A stretch of DNA of 8,769 nt, from the NCBI GenBank assembly GCA_003455275.1, contig DMRR01000261.1, forward strand, positions 1 to 8,769, read 5' to 3'. This stretch comes from Bacteroidota bacterium. Its GTDB lineage: Bacteria; Bacteroidota; Bacteroidia; Chitinophagales; UBA10324. A program made the position numbers and the translations under genes. The notes beneath the pieces were generated by a model. The model saw only the letters and a list, made by a program, of their open reading frames with translations, had not been told where the DNA came from and did no database searches. Position 1 is the first letter of the stretch. The number at the start of each line of letters is the position of its first letter. Below, piece after piece: positions 1-6,697 of this stretch.

Positions 1-998
1 ATTTTTTCAAAATGTTGCTTCGAAACAATTGCACCTAGCCGCACTCCTTTGTCCTTCGGATCACCGACAACTAATTTTTTTGTCTCTTCAATAAATCGTG
101 TTTTGAATTTTTCATAGATGCTACGCTCAATCAAAATACGCGAACCGCACAAACAAATTTCTCCCTGATTGCTGAATGATGAATTGATGGTGGTGTGAAT
201 CATCTTATCGAAATCGCAATCAGCGAAAATGATGTTCGGATTTTTTCCTCCGAGCTCAAGAGATGTCTTCTTAAATATGGGTGCAGTGATCGCAGCAATT
301 TCTTTTCCGGCGCGTGTGCTTCCTGTGAACGAAATCGCTTTCACTTTTGTGTGCTTCACAATTGCACTGCCGCAATTCGGTCCGTTGCCATGAACAATAT
401 TTAATACTCCTGCAGGCAATCCTGCTTCCATACAAATTTTTGAAAGTTCGAATGCACTCATCGGAGTTACTTCCGAAGGTTTTGCAACCACGCAATTTCC
501 TGCAGCGAGTGCTGGAGCAATTTTCCAGGTGAAGAGATAGAGCGGAAGATTCCACGGAGAAATGCACCCAACAATTCCGATTGGCTGACGCAGTGTGTAA
601 TTCACCGCAGTGTTTTCCGTGATATGTGCTTCGCTTGGAAACTGCAATGCAGCAGTTGCAAAGAATCTGAAATTGCTTCCTGCTCTTGGAATATCAACTA
701 CCGATGCAAGCTTCACCGGCTTTCCGTTATCACGGCTTTCCACTTCAGCGAGATATTGAAGTTTGGAATCAATGATGTCGGCAATGCGAAGTAAAATTTT
801 GCAGCGCTCTTCCGCGGGTGTGTTGCTCCATTGTTCAAAAACTTTTTCGGCAGCACTAACCGCATCATTCACATCTTGCTCATTGCTATCAGGCACCTGC
901 GAATAAATTTCTCCGGTTGCCGGTTCATAGTTGTCGAGATACTTTCCGGCAAGCGGTGCTTTCAGTTCTCCACCTATATAATTTTTGATGATTTCCAT
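1..998 (-). CDS. Aldehyde dehydrogenase, ALDH8 / muconic-semialdehyde dehydrogenase type (C-terminus beyond window)
   Basis: NAD(P)-dependent aldehyde dehydrogenase that oxidises an aldehyde to a carboxylate in the cytoplasm. The reading frame starts at the ATG at 998 and stays open for 332 residues to the left edge. Family enzymes have about 480-490 residues, so roughly the last 150 are missing. Seen directly: PWNLPL with the oxyanion Asn at N150, KPSE with cofactor-binding K173, FTGSTRAG at 224-231, ELGGKNPN with general base E248, and NQGEICLCGSR with the catalytic Cys at C282. The GEICLCGSR context and DIPRAGSNFR (102-111) are, from family knowledge, typical of the ALDH8 / 2-hydroxymuconic- and 2-aminomuconic-semialdehyde dehydrogenases, which act in meta-cleavage of aromatics or in tryptophan (kynurenine) breakdown. 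The exact substrate is inferred, and no pathway partner lies in the window. It is transcribed divergently from the TPR membrane protein. Certain as an ALDH, moderate for the subfamily. Confidence 0.93.
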   Translation of the reverse strand, partial: MEIIKNYIGGELKAPLAGKYLDNYEPATGEIYSQVPDSNEQDVNDAVSAAEKVFEQWSNTPAEERCKILLRIADIIDSKLQYLAEVESRDNGKPVKLASVVDIPRAGSNFRFFATAALQFPSEAHITENTAVNYTLRQPIGIVGCISPWNLPLYLFTWKIAPALAAGNCVVAKPSEVTPMSAFELSKICMEAGLPAGVLNIVHGNGPNCGSAIVKHTKVKAISFTGSTRAGKEIAAITAPIFKKTSLELGGKNPNIIFADCDFDKMIHTTINSSFSNQGEICLCGSRILIERSIYEKFKTRFIEETKKLVVGDPKDKGVRLGAIVSKQHFEK

Positions 999-1016
999 TC
1001 TCTTATTTGACTCGGA

Positions 1017-1061
1017 CAAAGGAAATTATTTTTTGTTGCAAATGGAGTTGATTAATGTTTG
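1017..1061. promoter_or_regulatory. Divergent promoter region between the ALDH and TPR-protein genes (weak candidates)
   Basis: The 106-nt gap between the two divergent starts must hold both promoters. On the plus strand TAATGTTTG (1053-1061) resembles the Bacteroidota -7 box TAnnTTTG with one extra base, and a TTTG lies at 1032-1035. On the minus strand TTCCTTTG (1024 to 1017) differs from the box at one conserved base and would leave a leader of about a dozen nt before the ALDH start. An A10 run follows at 1062-1071. None is an exact match, so this is a weak call. Confidence 0.27.
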
Positions 1062-1104
1062 AAAAAAAAAATTATACCAAGGAACATGAAAATATTTTCG
1101 CATC

Positions 1105-2859
1105 ATGAGCAAGAAAAAACAATCGGCTCTCGATATTGAACTGATGAAGGAGAATTCTGAGAAGAAGAATTTTCCAAATAAGAAAAGTAAGATCAAACCC
1201 GCAAAACCATCACCTGTGAAGTGGGTTTGGCTTGCCGCCATTCTTGTTTTCACATGGTTCAGTTTCTCTCCTTCAATGGAAAACAAATGGACAAACTGGG
1301 ATGACCCGGTTTATGTTCTGGAAAATCCGCTCGTCACAAATCCAAACACTCCGCTCAATGAAATTATAAAAACACCCGTTTCACTCAACTATCATCCGCT
1401 CACTATTCTCTCCCTGAAATGGAATTATGATAAAGTGAAAGCTGAACCCTATGCCTATCATCTCACCAATGTCTTTCTTCATCTATTCAACACTGCACTT
1501 GTGTTTTTCTTCCTGCTGTTGCTCAGCGATAGCTTGGTGATAGCAGTTTTTGCTTCAGCACTTTTCGGAATTCATCCGATGCATGTAGAAAGTGTGACAT
1601 GGATCGCAGAGCGAAAAGATGTGCTTTATGTTTTTTTCTTTCTGCTCGGCTTGATTTCTTACCTGAAATATCTCGACGGAAAAAAAATATTCTGGCTTGT
1701 GATAACCTTTCTTGCATTCGTTCTCTCGTGTGCATCGAAAGCAATGGCGGTTGTGTTTCCGATTGTTTTGTTGCTGATTGATTACCTGAAAGAGCGCGAA
1801 TGGAATTTCAGAATCATCACAGAGAAAATTATTTTCTTTTTATTCTCTCTCTATATCGGGTTCGAAGCCTATCAGATTCAGTCAACCGATGCAATTGCGA
1901 AAGCCAACACATTCACAATTCTGCAGCGAGTTTGTTTCGCTTCTTATGGCGCCTGGTTTTATGTGGTGAAATTTTTTGCTCCTGTTCAGCTCTCTGCATT
2001 TTATCCTTATCCGCTTTCACCTGATGGTGTTTCGCTTACTCCGGAATATTATATCGCTCCAATTGGATTATTAGCTGCTTTCGGAATCTTAATAATTCTT
2101 CTGAAAAAAAACCGTGTGATTGTTTTTGGATTGAGTTTTTATTTCGTGTCAGTTGCGCTGGTGTTGCAATTCATTTCTGTTGGAAGTGCGATTGCTGCCG
2201 ATCGTTACAGTTATCTTTCTTACATCGGACTTGTTTTCCTATTGGGCTGGGTTCTGAATCTTTTTTTCAAAGAAGGAAAAAAACTTTTTCAATTTCGTTT
2301 TGCTGCAGCTGCGCTTGCAGGAATAATTTGTTTTACACTTTCCTATCAAACATATCAGCGAACACAGGTTTGGAAAAACTCTGAAACACTATGGACAGAT
2401 GTGATTGAGAAATATCCGCATCGGATAGAAGTAGCTTATAAAAATCGCGGCAATTATTATGGGCGCGAGGCTAACAAATTCAACGAAGCACTTGCTGATT
2501 ACAAAGTGTTGCTCGCCATGCAAACCAAGGATAGTAAGGTTTACAGCAACCTCGGAAATATTTATGGTTTAATGAAGAAAGGCGATAGCGCCATTTGGGC
2601 TTATAACAAGGCGCTCGAACTCGATGCTAATAATGAAGACGGTTACATGAACCGTGGCATTACATACAGCATGGCCGGAATGAATGATAAAGCCGTGCAG
2701 GATTTTACAAATTATATACGCTTGCAACCAAACAATGCGACCGGATATTATTACAGAGGAATTGCATATGTCTCTATCGGAAATTCTTCAGCAGGTAAAG
2801 CAGATATTATTCAGGCGAGAAATCTTGGATACAATGTGGATCCCAAATATTTGAAGTAA
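1105..2859 (+). CDS. Multi-pass membrane protein with C-terminal TPRs, TMTC-like (GT-C fold glycosyltransferase candidate)
   Basis: 584 residues. A Lys-rich cytoplasmic head (1-39) is followed by TM1 (about 40-57) and then about ten further hydrophobic segments to about residue 414. Four TPR-like units fill about 440-577. The first outer loop carries WDDPVY (D66, D67), where GT-C enzymes place their catalytic acidic motif. HPMHVESVTWIAERKDVLY (157-175) and AADRYSYLSYIG (364-375) match conserved blocks I recall from bacterial relatives of the eukaryotic TMTC O-mannosyltransferases. The layout of membrane domain then TPRs is also that of TMTCs. A role in transferring a lipid-linked sugar to a protein or glycan across the inner membrane is inferred; no substrate is indicated. 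The ATG at 1105 is chosen because it gives a conventional charged head before TM1. There is no clear Shine-Dalgarno sequence. The gene converges on ung. Alternative: a TPR membrane protein without catalytic activity. Confidence 0.85.
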   Translation: MSKKKQSALDIELMKENSEKKNFPNKKSKIKPAKPSPVKWVWLAAILVFTWFSFSPSMENKWTNWDDPVYVLENPLVTNPNTPLNEIIKTPVSLNYHPLTILSLKWNYDKVKAEPYAYHLTNVFLHLFNTALVFFFLLLLSDSLVIAVFASALFGIHPMHVESVTWIAERKDVLYVFFFLLGLISYLKYLDGKKIFWLVITFLAFVLSCASKAMAVVFPIVLLLIDYLKEREWNFRIITEKIIFFLFSLYIGFEAYQIQSTDAIAKANTFTILQRVCFASYGAWFYVVKFFAPVQLSAFYPYPLSPDGVSLTPEYYIAPIGLLAAFGILIILLKKNRVIVFGLSFYFVSVALVLQFISVGSAIAADRYSYLSYIGLVFLLGWVLNLFFKEGKKLFQFRFAAAALAGIICFTLSYQTYQRTQVWKNSETLWTDVIEKYPHRIEVAYKNRGNYYGREANKFNEALADYKVLLAMQTKDSKVYSNLGNIYGLMKKGDSAIWAYNKALELDANNEDGYMNRGITYSMAGMNDKAVQDFTNYIRLQPNNATGYYYRGIAYVSIGNSSAGKADIIQARNLGYNVDPKYLK

Positions 2860-2871
2860 AAAATTTTACTT
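2854..2871. terminator. Palindrome at the convergent gene ends (candidate bidirectional terminator)
   Basis: AAGTAAAA (2854-2861) and TTTTACTT (2864-2871) are perfect inverted repeats separated by two bases. They can form a 7-bp stem with a 4-base loop. The element contains the stop codon of the TPR protein (2857-2859) and the first two bases of the ung stop (2870-2872, minus strand). It is AT-only apart from two G:C pairs, so the hairpin is weak, but it is the only terminator-like structure between these convergent genes. Confidence 0.4.
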
Positions 2872-3565
2872 ACCAGTTAACCGGCGTTTTCCCCTGCTGA
2901 ATCAGCAACTCGTTTGTTTTTGAAAAATGTTTGCAACCAAAAAATCCATTGTATGCTGAAAGCGGAGAAGGGTGTGCTGATTTTAAAATAAAATGTTTTG
3001 AAGAATCAATGAGTGAAGATTTATCCTGAGCAAATCTTCCCCACAATAAAAACACCACTCCTGATTTCTCTTCCGAAATTTTTTGAATCACTTTGTCGGT
3101 AAACTGTTCCCATCCGCGTTTGTGATGAGATGCTGCCTGATTTGCACGCACGGTCAACAATGCATTTAATAACAACACTCCTTGTTTCGCCCAACGCTCC
3201 AGGTTTCCGGAAGAAGGAATAGCCACACCGATATCTGAATTTATTTCCTTAAAAATATTTACAAGTGATGGTGGCGTCTGAACTCCTTCGGGCACGGAGA
3301 AACATAATCCATGCGCCTGACCAATTCCGTGATACGGGTCCTGACCGAGTATCACCACTTTCACCTTTTCAAACGGACACAGATTAAATGAATTGAATAT
3401 TTGCGAACCGGGAGGATAAATAATTTGCCCGTTTGTTTTTTCCTGCTGAAGAAATTTTTTAAGATCTAAAAAATATGATTTGCAGAATTCTTCCTGCAAA
3501 ACAGTTTTCCAGCTTTCTTCAATCTGAACATTTACCGCTGAAGATATATTGCTGGTTTCTGACAT
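2870..3565 (-). CDS. ung: Uracil-DNA glycosylase, family 1
   Basis: Removes uracil from DNA to start base excision repair in the cytoplasm. The 231 residues match the usual length of 220-230. The water-activating motif GQDPYHG is at 74-80, with catalytic D76. GLCFSV (86-91) supplies the uracil-stacking Phe (F89), LLLN (131-134) supplies the base-recognition Asn (N134), and HPSPLSA (198-204) is the DNA-intercalating loop with catalytic H198. All family signatures are intact. The ATG at 3565 is the only Met codon in the protein outside the tRNA gene. A longer frame from 3601 would start inside the tRNA and is not credible. The start lies 4 nt past the tRNA-Arg 3' end, leaving no room for a promoter or a ribosome binding site other than in the tRNA itself, so ung is probably expressed by read-through from the tRNA promoter. 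It converges on the TPR membrane protein gene. Confidence 0.97.
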   Translation of the reverse strand: MSETSNISSAVNVQIEESWKTVLQEEFCKSYFLDLKKFLQQEKTNGQIIYPPGSQIFNSFNLCPFEKVKVVILGQDPYHGIGQAHGLCFSVPEGVQTPPSLVNIFKEINSDIGVAIPSSGNLERWAKQGVLLLNALLTVRANQAASHHKRGWEQFTDKVIQKISEEKSGVVFLLWGRFAQDKSSLIDSSKHFILKSAHPSPLSAYNGFFGCKHFSKTNELLIQQGKTPVNW

Positions 3566-3569
3566 ATAG

Positions 3570-3642
3570 TGATCCGGATTGGAATCGAACCAATGACCCA
3601 CAGCTTAGAAGGCTGTTGCTCTATCCCCTGAGCTACCGGACC
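3570..3642 (-). tRNA. tRNA-Arg(UCU)
   Basis: A 73-nt cloverleaf can be drawn by hand. The 7-bp acceptor stem GGTCCGG/CCGGATC contains one G-U pair, and the discriminator base is A. The D stem is GCTC/GAGC with loop AGGGGATA. The anticodon stem is ACAGC/GCTGT with loop CTTCTAA, giving anticodon TCT, which reads AGA/AGG as Arg. The variable loop is GGGTC. The T stem is ATTGG/CCAAT with loop TTCGATT. The D-loop A20 and anticodon C35 agree with known arginine identity elements. CCA is not encoded: the bases after the discriminator are ACTA, leading directly into the ung start. Confidence 0.97.
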
Positions 3643-3659
3643 TGATTTTTGCAGGGCGA

Positions 3660-3667
3660 CAAATATA
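3660..3667 (-). promoter_or_regulatory. -7 promoter element for tRNA-Arg and probably ung
   Basis: TATATTTG on the minus strand matches the Bacteroidota primary sigma factor -7 consensus TAnnTTTG exactly. It ends 17 nt before the mature 5' end of the tRNA, so a start about 7 nt downstream would leave a leader of about 10 nt. No clear TTTG/TTG -33 box lies 19-21 nt upstream, which keeps the call moderate. Confidence 0.5.
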
Positions 3668-3722
3668 TTTATTCATCACAGTTTTGATTTCACCGTGATA
3701 AAGTCCGGCACTTAAAATTTTT

Positions 3723-4301
3723 TTATGCCTTCTTAACTACCTGTCGGATATACTGATTTTTTCCGCTCTTGATTTTAACCAGGTAAACTCCGTTTGGAAT
3801 ATTTGTATCCAGAGTAAATACTTCGTTAATAATTCCTACGCCTTGCTCGAGCCGGCGAGTTTCAATAACTTTTCCTTTTCTATCTACAATATCAATAGTT
3901 GAATTTTCAGTTTGCTCAGATGGAGTTTCGAATCGGATTTCAAACACTCCTTCAGTTTGCACTGGTGAAATGGTTATGAAATCACTAAATGTTTCTGGAT
4001 TACGATTCCCGTTATTATGAGCTGATTTTTTTTTCGATTTTTTTTCGCTCTGCAATAAATCAGAATTCTGCAACATATGATCATTGTCTTCTGATGATGC
4101 TCCGGTTTTCTTTTTCCAGTTTACCAGGCTATCAGAATTGGCAGTATTTGCATTGGAATGAGTAATAAGTGTATCACCTCCTGTTGTATTTGCCCGCACA
4201 TCTGAACTCTGAGTCATATTTCCGGTGAAGAAAAATAAACCAAGGATTAAAGCGGCACATGCAGTTCCTGCAGTGGTAAAGCGAAGTGTTCGTTTAAGCA
4301 T
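3723..4301 (-). CDS. Small exported protein with a degenerate T9SS-type C-terminal domain
   Basis: I do not recognise a specific family. The 192 residues start with a signal peptide: positives at 3-7, then hydrophobic about 9-27, with possible cleavage near VRA (35-37). A low-complexity linker rich in Ser, Asn, Asp and Lys follows (about 38-107), with a basic stretch EKKSKKKS at 86-93. The rest (about 108-192) has the strand pattern of a T9SS type A sorting domain: FEIRFETP, STIDIVDRKGKVI, NIPNGVYLVKIKSG and a Lys-rich end RQVVKKA. The usual YPNP opening is replaced by ISPVQTEG. No other cargo domain is visible. The ATG at 4301 is preferred because it gives a normal signal peptide and has AGCAGG just upstream. 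An in-frame ATG at 4349 would add 16 residues before it. Export across the inner membrane is likely; surface attachment by T9SS is inferred. Confidence 0.72.
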   Translation of the reverse strand: MLKRTLRFTTAGTACAALILGLFFFTGNMTQSSDVRANTTGGDTLITHSNANTANSDSLVNWKKKTGASSEDNDHMLQNSDLLQSEKKSKKKSAHNNGNRNPETFSDFITISPVQTEGVFEIRFETPSEQTENSTIDIVDRKGKVIETRRLEQGVGIINEVFTLDTNIPNGVYLVKIKSGKNQYIRQVVKKA

Positions 4302-4427
4302 AATAACCTGCTTAACCTTAAGTGTGCTTTTTAAAATAATCCGAGCCATGTGTTTTTTGGGTATATCATGGTTCTTTACCTTTTAATTCAAAAAAAGTTC
4401 TGCTCTGCTTGTATTTCGAATTTATTA

Positions 4428-4462
4428 TTTGAAACGAATACTTAACAGTCTGATAATGTTTC
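4428..4462 (+). promoter_or_regulatory. Weak promoter candidate for the 700-aa surface protein
   Basis: TTTG (4428-4431) is followed after 22 nt by TAATGTTTC (4454-4462), which loosely resembles TAnnTTTG. The same TAATGTTT string sits in the candidate promoter at 1053-1061. The 215-nt region between the divergent starts at 4301 and 4517 must contain promoters for both genes, and I found no exact match on either strand. Confidence 0.22.
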
Positions 4463-4516
4463 TATAAATTATTGGTAACTGACTGCTTGGTCTTTTGCGC
4501 CATCAAAAAAAAAACT

Positions 4517-6619
4517 ATGAAAAAATCCCAAACCATTTTTAAAATCTCATTAGTTGCATTGCTGCTTGCAATTGGTGCATTAAAATCTTCTGCAGCTATA
4601 ATCAGTATCACAACAAATATTACAACCAATACAACCTGGACAGCCAGTAATTATTACAAATTGAAAGGATACATTTATGTAACGAATAATGCTACGCTAA
4701 CCATTCAGGAAGGAACAATTATTAAAGGCGACAGTGTTACTAAGGGTGCATTAATTATTACGCGCGGTGCTAAGTTGATCGCTATCGGAACGCCCTGCAA
4801 ACCGATTGTTTTCACTTCAGGAAAATCAAGCGGAACGCGTGCCCGCGGTGATTGGGGAGGAATTATTATTCTGGGCTATGCAAGCATTAATCAACCGGGT
4901 GATACTGCTCATATTGAAGGGATCACTACCAATCCATATACATTATATGGCGGCGGGGCTACACCTAATGATCATGACAACTCAGGAGTGTTACAATATG
5001 TAAGAATAGAATTTCCAGGAATTGCTCTTGCACCAAATAATGAAATAAACGGACTCACTTGCGGTGGTGTTGGGGATGGCACAACACTGGATCATATTAT
5101 GGTGAGTTACAGCAACGATGACTCTTATGAATTTTTCGGTGGAACTGTAAATGCAAAACATCTGATTGCCTACCGAGGGATTGATGATGACTTTGATACA
5201 GACAACGGTTACCGTGGTCATTTACAATTCCTCGTTGCACTTCGTGATCCGAATGTAGCAGATGTGAGTGGATCTAATGGTTTTGAGTCTGATAATGATG
5301 CTGCGGGTTCATCAAATCTTCCGCAAACTGCGCCGGTATTTTCAAATGTAACAGTTCTTGGTGGGGCTGATACAACAAATAATGTAAACTTCAAGCGCAA
5401 TGTTCACATTCGCCGTAATTCGAAAATGAGGATTTACAACAGTATTTTCATGGGATATCCTGTTGGACTTTATATCGATGGAACAGCAACACAAGCTATG
5501 GTTCTGGCAGATTCTCTTTTGATAAATAATATTGATGCTAACAAATGGTCACCCAATTATGTGGTATCAAATCCGGTTGATGCAAATGTGAATTCACTTT
5601 TACTTGGTATCAATGATTTTTTTGCTGGTAATGCAGGAGTAAAACTGAGTAACCCTTACAACTTATCTAATCCTGATTTCCAGCCAATCGCGGGTTCACC
5701 AGCTTTCGGAACTGCAGAATTCAATCATGCAGGACTAAATGATCCATTCTTCACTCCGGTTTCTTATCGCGGTGCTTTTGACGGAACAAACGACTGGACA
5801 GGCGATTGGGCTAACTGGGATCCAAACAGTACCAACTATTCAGTGAAAGTTGATTACACTCCAACTATTTCAGGAGTTATTACTAAAAAGATTTGTCCCA
5901 ACTCAGGTGCAATTGATATAACACCGGCAGCTGGAATTTCCCCATATTATTATGCCTGGTCAAACGGTGCAACTACTCAGGATCTTTCAGGAATTAATAA
6001 TGGTTCATACACTGTTACTGTTTATGATGAAGGAAAGAATTGTTATAAGGCAAGTTCATTTTTGGTTCAGAATGCTGCTGCAACATTTACAAATTGCACA
6101 TCGAACTCTTCGAGCATCACTGGTTTTTGGTCAAGCAATATTGCCAGTGGTGTAACAGGATATCAAATTCGATTCAAGAAACATTCAGTTACAACATGGG
6201 GTGCTTTTGTAAACCTTGGAGTTGTTACAAGTTATACAGCAACTGGTTTGCTTTCGAATACGCAATATGATTTTCAATTAAGAGGCACATGTGCATCGGG
6301 CAGCTACACAGCAACTACTTCATTCAGTTGCAGCACTACTGTGGTTCGTCTTGAAGAGAATGCAGTTAATTCTTCAATGAATATTTATCCAAACCCTACG
6401 AGCGGAAACTTCAGAATTGAATTTGGAAACCTGAGTTCTAATTCGGTTAGGGTGAAAATCAGTAACACCGCTGGTCAGATAGTTTATTCAAGTGAAAATG
6501 TATCTGTGGATGCAAATGCTGTGAATATTCAACTTGAAAATGTAGCAAATGGAATTTACTTCGTTGAAGTAACAGATGGAATGAATGTATTTGTTCAGCA
6601 TTTGAATATCGTTAAGTAG
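4517..6619 (+). CDS. Secreted beta-helix-like surface protein with SprB repeat, Fn3-like and T9SS type A sorting domains
   Basis: 700 residues. Signal peptide at 1-27 (KSSAA end). Residues about 28-440 contain short hydrophobic strand and turn units such as [19 protein letters not shown] and [15 protein letters not shown], suggesting a right-handed beta-helix. This is followed by [13 protein letters not shown] (113-125) and acidic blocks [13 protein letters not shown] (200-212), [10 protein letters not shown] (223-232) and SNGFESDND (253-261). I recall these blocks from a widespread Bacteroidota family of unknown function. About 447-519 fits an SprB-type repeat ([19 protein letters not shown], then [11 protein letters not shown]) with C460 and C509 as a possible disulphide. 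About 520-607 is fibronectin type III-like (TGYQIRFKK, then [12 protein letters not shown]). The type A sorting domain covers about 612-700, with YPNPTSG at 624-630. The protein is expected at the cell surface or released through T9SS. The ATG at 4517 gives the signal peptide; a TTG at 4472 would add 15 unlikely residues. A stem-loop follows the gene. The biochemical role is unknown. Confidence 0.88.
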   Translation: MKKSQTIFKISLVALLLAIGALKSSAAIISITTNITTNTTWTASNYYKLKGYIYVTNNATLTIQEGTIIKGDSVTKGALIITRGAKLIAIGTPCKPIVFTSGKSSGTRARGDWGGIIILGYASINQPGDTAHIEGITTNPYTLYGGGATPNDHDNSGVLQYVRIEFPGIALAPNNEINGLTCGGVGDGTTLDHIMVSYSNDDSYEFFGGTVNAKHLIAYRGIDDDFDTDNGYRGHLQFLVALRDPNVADVSGSNGFESDNDAAGSSNLPQTAPVFSNVTVLGGADTTNNVNFKRNVHIRRNSKMRIYNSIFMGYPVGLYIDGTATQAMVLADSLLINNIDANKWSPNYVVSNPVDANVNSLLLGINDFFAGNAGVKLSNPYNLSNPDFQPIAGSPAFGTAEFNHAGLNDPFFTPVSYRGAFDGTNDWTGDWANWDPNSTNYSVKVDYTPTISGVITKKICPNSGAIDITPAAGISPYYYAWSNGATTQDLSGINNGSYTVTVYDEGKNCYKASSFLVQNAAATFTNCTSNSSSITGFWSSNIASGVTGYQIRFKKHSVTTWGAFVNLGVVTSYTATGLLSNTQYDFQLRGTCASGSYTATTSFSCSTTVVRLEENAVNSSMNIYPNPTSGNFRIEFGNLSSNSVRVKISNTAGQIVYSSENVSVDANAVNIQLENVANGIYFVEVTDGMNVFVQHLNIVK

Positions 6620-6638
6620 TCATCATTTAATTTCTTTT

Positions 6639-6672
6639 GAAATGAGCTCCGATTGTTATCGGAGCTCATTTC
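6639..6672 (+). terminator. Strong stem-loop after the 700-aa surface protein
   Basis: GAAATGAGCTCCGAT (6639-6653) pairs perfectly with ATCGGAGCTCATTTC (6658-6672) around a TGTT loop, giving a 15-bp stem. It starts 20 nt after the stop codon and is followed by TATTTC, not a clean U-tract. It most likely ends or stabilises the upstream transcript, and it separates this gene from the next one. Confidence 0.75.
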
Positions 6673-6697
6673 TATTTCAATCCTAAAACAAAATCCG

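Noticed and set aside
195..567. Small frames on both strands inside the aldehyde dehydrogenase
   Set aside because: They overlap an intact ALDH frame with all catalytic motifs, have Cys/Arg-rich shadow composition and show no recognisable domain.
3566..3601. Extended ung start within the tRNA (12 extra residues from 3601)
   Set aside because: The added codons are the tRNA-Arg 3' half read in frame; family alignment needs no such extension, and the ATG at 3565 gives the normal length.
3668..3722. Possible terminator for the small exported protein (TCACGG/CTGTGA and AAGT/ACTT pairings)
   Set aside because: Stems are only 4-6 bp with long loops or mismatches and no T run follows; not distinguishable from chance.
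4472..4516. TTG start extending the 700-aa surface protein
   Set aside because: The extra 15 residues disrupt a standard MKKSQ signal peptide and the ATG at 4517 has an A-rich leader.
6653..6697. TTG start extending the YD-like protein upstream
   Set aside because: It begins inside the stem-loop and would bury the clear signal peptide that starts at 6698.
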